Below, one piece after another: positions 1-7,781 of a stretch of DNA of 39,768 bases (position 1 is the first letter of the stretch; each line of letters opens with the position of its first letter). The DNA is taken from the NCBI GenBank assembly GCA_019695335.1, contig JAIBAF010000030.1, positions 1 to 39,768 of the forward strand, written 5' to 3'. Below the pieces are notes generated by a model. The model searched no databases. It worked only from the letters and a program-made list of their open reading frames with translations, and was not told the origin of the DNA. The translations under genes and the position numbers were made by a program. This DNA comes from a bacterium (GTDB lineage Bacteria > CLD3 > SB21).

Positions 1-168
1 GCCATCATTGAAAAAGAAGGCGATATGTATGTTGCATTGTGTCCTGAACTTGATATAGCCAGTCAAGGCGATTCGGTCGAAAGCGCGCGTACCAATCTTC
101 AGGAAGCTCTGGAACTGTTTTTTGAAGACTCTTCAGAAAATGAAATTCACGAACGAATACACACGTAA
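1..168 (+). CDS. HicB-like antitoxin, 5' end outside the window
   Basis: The open frame runs from the first base to a TAA at 166-168 and gives 55 residues. The visible part reads IIEKEGDMYVALCPELDIAS and then GDSVESARTNLQEALELFF. This is the typical partly degraded RNase-H-like fold of HicB-family antitoxins: an acidic strand, the CPELDI/ASQG turn and then the ARTNLQEAL helix. HicB proteins neutralise the HicA mRNA interferase, and many family members are orphans of unknown role. The start and any upstream hicA lie outside the window. No HicA-like reading frame follows; the next gene is an unrelated SDR 50 bases on. No C-terminal DNA-binding domain is present, so this is the short form. Family assignment is fairly safe; activity is not known. 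Confidence 0.75.
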   Translation, partial: AIIEKEGDMYVALCPELDIASQGDSVESARTNLQEALELFFEDSSENEIHERIHT

Positions 169-218
169 GTTTTGTGACCGTATGAAAACCTTTTGCACAA
201 CTCTATCACATCATAACT

Positions 219-884
219 ATGCCCATTAAAGCTATACTCTTCGGCGCGACCGGCATGGTCGGCGAAGGCGTTTTACACGTCGCATTGAATCATACTTCCG
301 TAGAATCGGTTCTCGTGATCGGGCGGAAACCGTGCGGCGTATCGCATCCGAAATTGCAGGAATTGATCCACGCCGATTTCTACGATTATTCGGCGATTGA
401 AGATAAGCTGAGCGGCTATGATGCCTGTTTTTTCTGCCTCGGCGTGACGTCGATCGGCAAAAGCGAAGGGGAATACCGGCGCATTACCTACGATCTCACG
501 ATGGCCGCGGCGACGACATTGTCGCGGTTGAATAAGACTATAACGTTTTGTTACGTCTCAGGCACGGGCACCGACAGCTCGGAAAAAGGCCGCACGATGT
601 GGGCGCGCGTAAAGGGCAAAACGGAAAACGATCTCACGAAATTGCCTTTCAAAGCGGCTTACGCCTTTCGCCCGGGTTACATCAAGCCCATCAAAGGTTT
701 GCGGAACGCATTCGCCGCTTCGAAGTTTATCGGATTATTTTATCCGGTCGTGAAATTCTTTTTTTCCAAGTATGTCTGCACACTGGAAGAATTAGGGCTG
801 GCAATGGTTCGCTCGGCGACGACCGGTTACTCTCAACGGATTTTAGAAAACCGCGATATCCATAAACTGGCTCAAGAAAAGTGA
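219..884 (+). CDS. Atypical SDR, NAD(P)-binding epimerase-like protein
   Basis: The 221-residue protein begins with a Rossmann strand and the glycine motif GATGMVG (residues 9-15), directly after the start, as in atypical short-chain dehydrogenases of the HTATIP2/NAD-dependent-epimerase type. Other family signs are the CFFCLGVTSIG strand near residue 70, the YVSGTGTDSS strand near residue 111 and the following MWARVKGKTEN segment. There the usual catalytic Tyr of Y-x3-K is replaced by Trp while the Lys is kept. Such proteins are soluble and bind NAD(P)H; the substrate is unknown. The length is normal for the family. No clear Shine-Dalgarno sequence precedes the ATG. It sits alone between the HicB-like gene and the HipA-like pair, with no metabolic context to suggest a pathway. 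Confidence 0.8.
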   Translation: MPIKAILFGATGMVGEGVLHVALNHTSVESVLVIGRKPCGVSHPKLQELIHADFYDYSAIEDKLSGYDACFFCLGVTSIGKSEGEYRRITYDLTMAAATTLSRLNKTITFCYVSGTGTDSSEKGRTMWARVKGKTENDLTKLPFKAAYAFRPGYIKPIKGLRNAFAASKFIGLFYPVVKFFFSKYVCTLEELGLAMVRSATTGYSQRILENRDIHKLAQEK

Positions 885-956
885 TGAACGATCACACGCC
901 CGCCTCACTCAAAAAAACATTTTGAATTAATCCTAATAAGCGACAAATTCCTCTCC

Positions 957-1730
957 ATGCGAACGATTCATGTAACACGATACGCGACACCGCTGCGCGA
1001 AGGCGGATCGCTGCCGGCGATTGTCGAAGCAGATGACGACGGTTTGTACGTTTTAAAGTTTCGCGGCGCAGGCCAGGGCGCCAAAGCGCTCATCGCCGAA
1101 TTGGTGGCCGGTGAAATCGCGCGGACTCTGGGATTGCCCGTTCCGGAGATCGTCACGGCCGATCTCGATGCCGTTTTGAGCCGCACGGAGCCCGATCCGG
1201 AAATTCAGGATTTACTCCGTAACAGCGCCGGACTCAATCTCGCGCTCGATTATCTCCCCGGCTCCATTACGTTCGATCCGTTGGTCGACGTGATCGATCC
1301 GAAACTGGCATCGCAAATTGTCTGGTTCGATTGTTTCGTGATGAATATCGACCGCACACCGCGTAATCCGAATCTCCTCATGTGGCATAAGAAACTATGG
1401 TTGATCGATCATGGCGCTTCACTTTATTTCCATCACAATGCGGCGGACTGGTCGGAACACGTTCGTAAACCGCTGCCGAAAGTCGGCGATCATGTGTTAT
1501 TGTCAAAAGCGTCGCAGTTGGAAAGCGTCGATAAAGAATTGGTTAAACTTCTGACTGCGGAAAAAATCAAAGACATCACAGCTTTAATCCCGGACGAATG
1601 GCTTTCGGAAAATTCCTCAGATTCTACGGCTGTAAAGCGGCAGGCTTACGCAGAATTCCTGACAAGCCGTGTCGCTGCATCGGAAATTTTTGTTAAGGAG
1701 GCGCTCAATGCCCGGCAAAGACTTGTTTGA
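957..1730 (+). CDS. HipA-like Ser/Thr kinase domain protein
   Basis: This 257-residue protein matches the compact HipA-like kinase family. Visible kinase features are Lys34 in YVLKFRG (ATP-binding lysine), the IDRTPRNPNLL segment with Asp132 and Asn137 (catalytic loop in HipA style) and LIDHG with Asp151 (metal-binding Asp). It lacks the N-terminal subdomain of classical HipA, and no HipB-like helix-turn-helix gene is next to it. Classical HipA/HipT phosphorylate aminoacyl-tRNA synthetases, but the target of this short family is unknown to me. The gene overlaps the next one (DUF3037-like) by 23 bases, so the two are almost certainly co-translated. Some databases call this family aminotransferase class I/II, which the sequence does not support. 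The start has no clear Shine-Dalgarno sequence. Confidence 0.8.
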   Translation: MRTIHVTRYATPLREGGSLPAIVEADDDGLYVLKFRGAGQGAKALIAELVAGEIARTLGLPVPEIVTADLDAVLSRTEPDPEIQDLLRNSAGLNLALDYLPGSITFDPLVDVIDPKLASQIVWFDCFVMNIDRTPRNPNLLMWHKKLWLIDHGASLYFHHNAADWSEHVRKPLPKVGDHVLLSKASQLESVDKELVKLLTAEKIKDITALIPDEWLSENSSDSTAVKRQAYAEFLTSRVAASEIFVKEALNARQRLV

Positions 1731-2100
1731 ATATGCCGTGATCCGGTATCTTCCGCGCGTCGATCGTGAAGAGTTTATGAATATCGGTATTATCCTCTAC
1801 TGCCCGACTCAGAAATTTCTTCAAGTCGCTTTCGAAATCAATGAACCAAGGCTCACGACGTTTTGCGGCGATTTCACAATGGCCGATCTGCAGGTGCATC
1901 TTTCCGCATTTGAACAAATTTGCGCAGGCGGAAAAGATGCCGGACCGATAGGCCAGCTATCAATCGGCGAACGTTTCCGCTGGCTGACCGCTCCGCGAAG
2001 TACAATTGTGCAACTATCGCCGACGCACACGGGTTTGTGTACGGACCCCAAAGCGATGCTTGGGCACTTGCTGGAAACGTTGGTAAGATATTCTAAATGA
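1708..2100 (+). CDS. DUF3037-like protein paired with HipA-like kinase
   Basis: The 130-residue protein starts at ATG 1708, chosen because AAGGAGG at 1695-1701 lies six bases upstream; an in-frame ATG at 1669 would add 13 residues without such a site. The N-terminal segment FEYAVIRYLPRVDREEFMNIG followed by ILYCPTQKFL is the hallmark of DUF3037 proteins, which are about this size. No transmembrane segment or catalytic motif is visible. The start lies inside the end of the HipA-like kinase gene, in another frame, so expression is coupled. From memory, DUF3037 genes often sit beside this kinase type, which suggests a partner, substrate or regulator of the kinase. The molecular role is unknown. 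Confidence 0.75.
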   Translation: MPGKDLFEYAVIRYLPRVDREEFMNIGIILYCPTQKFLQVAFEINEPRLTTFCGDFTMADLQVHLSAFEQICAGGKDAGPIGQLSIGERFRWLTAPRSTIVQLSPTHTGLCTDPKAMLGHLLETLVRYSK

Positions 2101-2159
2101 ATTATGCGATTTCCTCATTCAAGGTCGTAGCCAATTAAAACATATTCAACTTAACAATA

Positions 2160-2165
2160 TATAAT
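2160..2165 (+). promoter_or_regulatory. Possible -10 element before the AT-rich orphan gene
   Basis: A perfect TATAAT lies 21 bases before the ATG at 2187 in an AT-rich gap. No convincing -35 hexamer is found 16-18 bases upstream, so this rests on the -10 box alone. Confidence 0.25.
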
Positions 2166-2186
2166 TACCCGTACCTTTACGAACGC

Positions 2187-3374
2187 ATGCTTTCAATAAC
2201 TCGCCGGCAAATTAAATTTTTTTTCTTCTTAAATTTTTTACTTATACGATGCTCTTTTGCTCAATCAGTTGATGTTGCTGACGATTCATCAGCACTAAGT
2301 AAACAACTTTATCATAAATCTGTACAGGAACTGATTGAATATTCCAGAGATGCGCTCCACTGGTATTTATTGCACAATCAGGACTCCTTGGGATTTTACT
2401 TAGAACAATGGCAAAGCGTTTACGGTTCAATCGAACCAGCGCAAAGAATCAGAAATTTATGGAATTTAAGGGACGGTACGTTCTCATCAGACTCTATTAA
2501 CAGTACATTTTTAGCAACTTTATTAGAATACCGGGATCACAAGTTTTCAGAATATAGACATCAACCTTCTGAATCAAAGCCAAACCGGTTAATCTATAAG
2601 AATCCGTGGCGATACGTTGAATCATCCTTCAATGATCGCACTAAGAGCGAAGCTTCTGTTATTTCGAAGCGCCTCTCCCCAGATTCTATTAGTTATCGAA
2701 TCTGTCGCTTTTATGCAGGCGACTTTGATACCCTTCTTCTTCCATTGTATGATGGTCGTTTGCCTATCTCTCCTCTGACAGGCCAGTACCAAAACTTAAA
2801 AAGTAGTTTCCGTTTCGGTGGAGAAATTCGATTTGGTTCAAGCATCCCTACAGGCCATGCTTCAGTACTCAACCCGCACCCTTTTTTGGGGTTTGCTTTC
2901 GGCACTAAAATGCAGGAATTGGAAGCAATGCTTGGCATGTCATTTTTCATTTCTCGATCGCAACACAGTATTCTGGCAAAAAATTATTCTGGTTCTCAGT
3001 CATACGCACGTAAATTTTTTGGCGACTCATTTTTTCTTGACGGCAGTGTATCTCTCATAAGACGTCCCTATCATGAATTAAGAGTTGTAGGCGGGATCTC
3101 ATGGTACCAATTTTCAAATGATTGGGGAGGATTATTCACTTCGATCATTACAGGCGGCGATGACGATGATGATGAAACTGATCCAGACTCAATTACGATT
3201 AACGCTTTTGCTCCACAAATTGGTTTTGAATATCGATATTACACAAAAATCATTAAAGAATCGTTTTGGGGAATTAGGTTTTCAAAATATTTTACAAAAC
3301 TCAATAACCATGGCGGAACTAATTTAGAGGGAGCTCTTCTCTCCATTTCAATAATTCGAGGCTTCGAACGATAG
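2187..3374 (+). CDS. Exported protein of unknown function, possible outer-membrane beta-barrel
   Basis: I do not recognise this 395-residue protein. It begins with a basic stretch and a phenylalanine/leucine-rich hydrophobic segment ending in FAQ near residue 26, a likely signal peptide. The first half is helical and charged. From about residue 200 onward it shows alternating aromatic/polar segments (FGGEIRFGSS, PFLGFAFG, SFFLDGSVSL, RVVGGISWYQF, PQIGFEYRYY, ALLSISIIRGF) that resemble membrane beta strands, with an acidic loop GGDDDDDETDPDS near residue 325. A small outer-membrane barrel is therefore plausible. The gene is clearly more AT-rich than the preceding 2 kb, which may mark acquisition or weak constraint. 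No good Shine-Dalgarno sequence precedes the ATG. It is followed by a terminator at 3398-3435. Confidence 0.6.
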   Translation: MLSITRRQIKFFFFLNFLLIRCSFAQSVDVADDSSALSKQLYHKSVQELIEYSRDALHWYLLHNQDSLGFYLEQWQSVYGSIEPAQRIRNLWNLRDGTFSSDSINSTFLATLLEYRDHKFSEYRHQPSESKPNRLIYKNPWRYVESSFNDRTKSEASVISKRLSPDSISYRICRFYAGDFDTLLLPLYDGRLPISPLTGQYQNLKSSFRFGGEIRFGSSIPTGHASVLNPHPFLGFAFGTKMQELEAMLGMSFFISRSQHSILAKNYSGSQSYARKFFGDSFFLDGSVSLIRRPYHELRVVGGISWYQFSNDWGGLFTSIITGGDDDDDETDPDSITINAFAPQIGFEYRYYTKIIKESFWGIRFSKYFTKLNNHGGTNLEGALLSISIIRGFER

Positions 3375-3397
3375 CAGATGCTTGAAAATCACGATAA

Positions 3398-3435
3398 AAA
3401 AAACCTCGCTGAACAATTCCAGCGAGGTTTTTAAT
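3398..3435. terminator. Bidirectional intrinsic terminator
   Basis: The inverted repeat AAACCTCGCTG / CAGCGAGGTTT (3401-3411 and 3420-3430) with an 8-base loop is flanked by an A-run on the left and a T-run on the right. It can therefore stop transcription from both convergent genes, the orphan exported protein (+) and the BNR protein (-). Confidence 0.9.
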
Positions 3436-3453
3436 TTTAATTCGAATAAAATC

Positions 3454-6400
3454 CTATTCTGCTTTCCAGTCCGGCAATCGCCCGGGTGTGTACGGCGCGT
3501 CGAATTTCTCCAATTCGTTTTCAACGGCTTTAATATCCGTGGTCACAATGGCTTTTAATTTCTCCAATGCCGGAGCAAATTCTTCCGCGGCAATTTTATA
3601 GGCGTCTTTTTGAGTCTGAGTCACATCCGACGTCGTAATCCACGAACCGTCAATAATGTACGTGAGCCGATCCGTAACGGAAGGCGGCTGATTTTCATTT
3701 TTATTTTTAATAGTCTTGTTACCCACAAGAATAACTTTGATGTCAGCAATTCCAGCTTTCATTTTACGGATCTTTTCCAATATCGATTTATCGATTCCGA
3801 CCGATGTCAACGCCGCCTTTTCAAGCGCGCCAACGCGTTGGTCGGCATCATTGACCACTTCCGTCGCCGCAAAAATCGCTTGTTGCATACGCACGACTTT
3901 ACGTTGGAATTCCAATAAACCTTTCTGGTCTTTGGCCGGTAGCGTCGTGTTGTTCAGCGGCTTACAAATGAAACTAACCGGACCGGCTAATTCCGTAATG
4001 ACGCCGTCGACGTTTTTCGACATCGAGACTTTGTAAGTGCCCGGGAATACCGGCGTTCCCGATTGTTTATTCACGTCCGTCTTATCACTGACCGGTGCGA
4101 CATTGGGATAACGTAAATCCCATGTAATGCGATTGACTCCCGTTTTGGCCGGAGCCGTCAGACGGCGAATAACGTTGCCGGTTTCGTCGGTAACGGTGAA
4201 TATCAGGTACGGCGCTTGTTCTTCATCTTCAGCGCGCAATTGATCCATCGATGGATAGGCTACTGATTTTTTATTTTTCTCCGCTTCTTTTTCAGATTCT
4301 TTGCGTTGATCTTTTTTCGTTTTGATATCTTCTTTCAGATAATAAGTAAAGGTAGCGCCGAAATCCGGATTTTTGGCGCGGTAAAACGATTCACCCAGAT
4401 CCGATTTTTCACTTGAATAATCCGGCATAAACATCAAAGCGTCTTTGATGCTGAAAAGCGCCGCATCTTTTTGAAGTTTATCCGCATTTATTTCCCGCAA
4501 CGGCGCATAGTTATCCAAAATATAAATGCCGCGGCCAAACGTTCCAACAACAAGATCGGTTTCACGCTGCTGAATTTGCAAGTCGCGCACGGCGATGGTC
4601 GGCATGTCGCCTTTTAATTGCGCCCATTTTTTCCCGCCATCGACGGAGAAGTAAACGCCAAACTCCGTTCCGCAGAAGAGCAGATCGGGATTAACAAAAT
4701 CTTCCGCAATCGTGTAAACGGCTCCATTGTCCGGCAAATTACCTCGGATGGATGTCCACGTTTTTCCTTTGTCGACGCTCTTAAGCAGATACGGTTTGAA
4801 ATCGGCGTTTTTATGATTGTCAAATGAAGCATAAACGACATTTTCATTATGCTGCGACGCACAAATATCGCTGACGTAGGTCATGTCAGGAACGCCGGTA
4901 AATTTGTCGATCTTACGCCAATTTTGCGCATCGTCCGTTACCTGAATCAAGCCGTCGTCGGTACCGACATAAATCAGATTTTCTTTTTTCGGTGACTCTG
5001 TGAGCGAAACGATATTGCCATAGAGTGAAGTTGACGAATTTTTTGCGACGGCATCGACGCTCCAGACTTTGCCCATGACCGGTAATTGATTGCGATCGAT
5101 CTGTCGCGTCAGATCAGGACTGACAGCTTTCCACGTATCCCCGCGATTATCGCTTCTGAAAAGTTTATTCGCTGCAAAATAAAGCCGTGTATTCGAATGA
5201 GGGCTGAGAAGCAACGGCGTGTCCCAGTTCCATCGGTGAGCTTCGCCTTTTTCCGGCTGAGGTTGTATAAAAAGCGCTTCACCGCTTTTGCGGTCAAAAC
5301 GGTATAATCCGCCATATTGAGATTCACCATATACAATATTCGGATCTTTCGGATCAACCTGCGCCTGATATCCGTCGCCACCGACAATTAAAAACCAATC
5401 ATCATTGGTGATGCCGCCGGTATTTGTCGTGCGGGACGGGCCGCCCCATGAATTATTATCCTGTGTCCCGCCGTAGACGTAGTAAAACGGCTCTGAATTA
5501 TCCGCAGTGACGCGATAAAACTGCGTCACAGGCAAATTGGAAAAATGGCGGAACGTTTTGCCGCGATCGTACGTTTCGTATAAACCGCCGTCGCCGCCGA
5601 TCAATAAATGATCGGTGTTATTGGGATCGATCCAAACGGCATGATCGTCCACATGACGGTATTGATTGCCGAGATTGGTCCACGTTTTACCCCCGTCTTC
5701 GGAATATTTGAGATATGTATCGACGCTGTAAATAAGATCCACATCTTTCGGATCGCAGAAAATCTCCTGATAGTATTGAGCGCTGGTGGATTTATAATCA
5801 AAACGCTTTTCCCACGTCGCACCGCGATCCATCGATCGGTAAAATCCTCCGCCTTCGGCGGCTTCGATTATGGCATACACCACATCGGGTTTTGCCGGCG
5901 ACACAGCAATACCAATACGTCCAATGTCGCCTGAGGGCAAACCTTCGGTGAGTTTTGTCCACGTTTTACCGGCATCGACCGATTTGTAGATGGCGCCTTC
6001 AGGACCACCATTGATCAATGTCCACACATGACGGCGGCGCTGGTAAGCGGTCGCGTAAATCACATCCGGATTACGCGGATCAAATGCCATGTCGCTTACG
6101 CCTGTATTTTCGCCGATTTTCAAGACTTGTTCCCACGACTCGCCGCCGTTGGTCGTTTTATATAAACCGCGATCGCCTCCCGATCCCCACAGCGGACCTT
6201 GCGCAGCAACATAAACGGTATTCGAATTACGCGGGTCGATGAGAATTTTTCCGATATGTTCGGATTTTTTGAGGCCGACATTTTTCCACGATTTGCCGTC
6301 ATCTATGGATTTGTAAACGCCGTCGCCGTACGACACGCTACGTTGACTGTTGTTTTCGCCGCTGCCAACCCAAACGGTATGCGGATTATTCGGATCAATC

Positions 6401-6702
6401 GTCACGCAGCCGATCGAAAATGACGCTTCTTTGTCAAAAACAGAAGTAAAGGAAATTCCTGCGTTCACGGTTTTCCATACTCCGCCGCAGGCCACGGCTA
6501 CGTAATATGTAGCTGAATTTTCCGGATGAACCGCCAGATCAATAATTCGACCGGACGTAAGCCCCGGCCCGATCAATCGTAATTTGAGCCCGGAAAATGT
6601 TTTAGAATTGAGATAATCGGTGGTGTCTTTTTTTACTTGAGCCGCAGCAAAACCGCTGACCATCAAAAAAACACCCATTAACATCCATAAACTTTTTCGC
6701 AT
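3454..6702 (-). CDS. Secreted sortilin/BNR-repeat (Asp-box) beta-propeller protein
   Basis: The 1082-residue protein starts with a signal peptide (MRKSLWMLMGVFLMVSGFAAAQ). The body is filled with Asp-box repeats of the S-x-D-x-G-x-T-W type, for example SIDDGKSWKNV, TTNGGESWEQ, SVDAGKTWTKL, SMDRGATWEKR, SEDGGKTWTNL, SVDKGKTWTSI and SVDGGKKWAQL. These build one or two sortilin/VPS10-like propellers up to about residue 740. A Lys/Glu-rich linker lies near residue 800, followed by a beta domain and a helical C-terminal tail. Such proteins are often labelled glycosyl hydrolase, but no catalytic residues are assignable here. There is no obvious C-terminal sorting tail. The start is supported by GGAGGAG just upstream. 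It is probably monocistronic, from the promoter at 6741-6769. Role unknown; periplasmic or surface binding is likely. Confidence 0.85.
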   Translation of the reverse strand: MRKSLWMLMGVFLMVSGFAAAQVKKDTTDYLNSKTFSGLKLRLIGPGLTSGRIIDLAVHPENSATYYVAVACGGVWKTVNAGISFTSVFDKEASFSIGCVTIDPNNPHTVWVGSGENNSQRSVSYGDGVYKSIDDGKSWKNVGLKKSEHIGKILIDPRNSNTVYVAAQGPLWGSGGDRGLYKTTNGGESWEQVLKIGENTGVSDMAFDPRNPDVIYATAYQRRRHVWTLINGGPEGAIYKSVDAGKTWTKLTEGLPSGDIGRIGIAVSPAKPDVVYAIIEAAEGGGFYRSMDRGATWEKRFDYKSTSAQYYQEIFCDPKDVDLIYSVDTYLKYSEDGGKTWTNLGNQYRHVDDHAVWIDPNNTDHLLIGGDGGLYETYDRGKTFRHFSNLPVTQFYRVTADNSEPFYYVYGGTQDNNSWGGPSRTTNTGGITNDDWFLIVGGDGYQAQVDPKDPNIVYGESQYGGLYRFDRKSGEALFIQPQPEKGEAHRWNWDTPLLLSPHSNTRLYFAANKLFRSDNRGDTWKAVSPDLTRQIDRNQLPVMGKVWSVDAVAKNSSTSLYGNIVSLTESPKKENLIYVGTDDGLIQVTDDAQNWRKIDKFTGVPDMTYVSDICASQHNENVVYASFDNHKNADFKPYLLKSVDKGKTWTSIRGNLPDNGAVYTIAEDFVNPDLLFCGTEFGVYFSVDGGKKWAQLKGDMPTIAVRDLQIQQRETDLVVGTFGRGIYILDNYAPLREINADKLQKDAALFSIKDALMFMPDYSSEKSDLGESFYRAKNPDFGATFTYYLKEDIKTKKDQRKESEKEAEKNKKSVAYPSMDQLRAEDEEQAPYLIFTVTDETGNVIRRLTAPAKTGVNRITWDLRYPNVAPVSDKTDVNKQSGTPVFPGTYKVSMSKNVDGVITELAGPVSFICKPLNNTTLPAKDQKGLLEFQRKVVRMQQAIFAATEVVNDADQRVGALEKAALTSVGIDKSILEKIRKMKAGIADIKVILVGNKTIKNKNENQPPSVTDRLTYIIDGSWITTSDVTQTQKDAYKIAAEEFAPALEKLKAIVTTDIKAVENELEKFDAPYTPGRLPDWKAE

Positions 6703-6740
6703 CTGATACTCCTCCTCAGGATTTTGAAAAAAATAGAATT

Positions 6741-6769
6741 AAAATAGATTGGATATAAAGACTGGTCAA
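6741..6769 (-). promoter_or_regulatory. Candidate promoter for the BNR protein gene
   Basis: Read on the minus strand, TTGACC (6769-6764) and TATTTT (6746-6741) are separated by 17 bases, about 39 bases before the ATG at 6702, with a strong GGAGGAG ribosome site between. This is a reasonable sigma70-like arrangement. Confidence 0.5.
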
Positions 6770-6826
6770 GAACTGGCGGCTTGAACGAAGATAGAGGAAA
6801 AATGTTACATAATAAAGCAGAAAATT

Positions 6827-7378
6827 TTAATTGGCATTATTGACCAGGATCTGACCAGTGGCAAGATAATGATTAATGGCGTCCTCCCATTCTTTCATCC
6901 ATTCCAGGTAATGGCTTTCGCTGAAAGAGAGAATGAACTCATTGCCTTTTTCACTCAGCGCGGTAAATTCGTAAGTAACCGTCGCTTTGGTCGAATGTGA
7001 ATCCATAGTACTACAATTAATTGAAATTATCCCAAGACGCGAACCGACTGTGAGCCGAAAATATTCTACTCCGTGATTTACCGTATCGATCCTATTCAGC
7101 CTCCAGATCGTTTCCGATTCACCGTGATGATGGGTCGTAAAAACCATGCCAGGTTGTGCCGAACCGTCTGCAGGAAAAACCGGGTCAAAATCCCAGCCGT
7201 GTGACCATTTTTTTTCATTGACCGGATCGAATAATGGAAAAACTTTATCCACAGGCGCATTCAAAACAATTGAATGGGTCCGGGAAACATGCAAAGCATT
7301 AAACGAATTCATAAAATCCTTGTTGGTGCAAGAAAATGTCAGAGCAATTAATAGTAGTCTAAAAATTAGGTTTTTCAT
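6827..7378 (-). CDS. SRPBCC/START-like lipoprotein
   Basis: This 183-residue protein starts with a short lipoprotein signal, MKNLIFRLLLIALTFSC, with the lipobox cysteine at residue 17. The mature part reads RTHSIVLNAPVDKVFPLFDPVNEKKW, followed by ETIWRLNRID and VTYEFTALSEKGNEF. This is the pattern of SRPBCC (Bet v1/START) domains, with the initial strand, the VFPLFDP helix, a long antiparallel sheet and a C-terminal helix. The fold binds hydrophobic ligands; the ligand here is unknown. A membrane-anchored lipoprotein form is less common than the cytosolic one. The start lies 20 bases inside the upstream ribbon-helix-helix-like gene, so translation is probably coupled. No own Shine-Dalgarno sequence is visible. 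Confidence 0.65.
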   Translation of the reverse strand: MKNLIFRLLLIALTFSCTNKDFMNSFNALHVSRTHSIVLNAPVDKVFPLFDPVNEKKWSHGWDFDPVFPADGSAQPGMVFTTHHHGESETIWRLNRIDTVNHGVEYFRLTVGSRLGIISINCSTMDSHSTKATVTYEFTALSEKGNEFILSFSESHYLEWMKEWEDAINHYLATGQILVNNAN

Positions 7379-7646
7379 GCAGTTTATGGCTCATTTCTGC
7401 GCCATATTCCATCTGATAAATTTTTTTAAGTTCATTGATTTTAGCCATCGTATCTTTCCCGAAGGGTAATTTGCCCTCAAAAACATGCAATACGATCCCT
7501 TCTAGCAAATCACCTAAAGTCATATCATGATATTCAGCAAGAGCTTTCAGAACTTTCAACATATTTTTTTCAATTCGTACGCCGGTTTGCACTCGTTCGA
7601 TTTCAGATGATTTATCAATAACTGTAAATCTGGGTTCATCACTCAT
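7359..7646 (-). CDS. Small ribbon-helix-helix-like protein
   Basis: The 95-residue protein contains VQTGVRIEKNMLKVLKALAEYH, then DMTLGDLLEGIVLHVFEG. A beta strand followed by two helices is the arrangement of ribbon-helix-helix DNA-binding domains, here around residues 19-58. The C-terminal 35 residues are helical and charged. Proteins of this size are usually autoregulators or antitoxins. The ATG at 7646 has GGAGG seven bases upstream and a well-formed promoter at 7679-7707. The 3' end overlaps the SRPBCC lipoprotein gene by 20 bases, so the two form one transcription unit. DNA binding is inferred from the fold pattern and not proven. Confidence 0.55.
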   Translation of the reverse strand: MSDEPRFTVIDKSSEIERVQTGVRIEKNMLKVLKALAEYHDMTLGDLLEGIVLHVFEGKLPFGKDTMAKINELKKIYQMEYGAEMSHKLHEKPNF

Positions 7647-7673
7647 AAACTAATCCTCCAATTAATTATCTAC

Positions 7674-7707
7674 GTACCATGATACCTATATACATAAATA
7701 AAGTCAA
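7674..7707 (-). promoter_or_regulatory. Promoter with overlapping imperfect dyad for the RHH/SRPBCC pair
   Basis: On the minus strand TTGACT (7707-7702) and TATCAT (7684-7679) are exactly 17 bases apart, giving a short leader to the ATG at 7646. The -10 box is embedded in the imperfect palindrome GTACCATGATAC (7674-7685; 10 of 12 positions symmetric, central CATG). A dyad over the -10 is where an autoregulating ribbon-helix-helix protein would bind. Confidence 0.55.
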
Positions 7708-7781
7708 GGGAAACTCTTAACTTGAATATTTTATGATAGAGTGTTAAGTTGTGCTCCCTATTCCAAAATAGAGGTACTACC

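Noticed and set aside
7749-7781. Longer ENPP start at a TTG codon
   Set aside because: It would place 11 polar residues before a perfect signal peptide; ATG 7782 is better.
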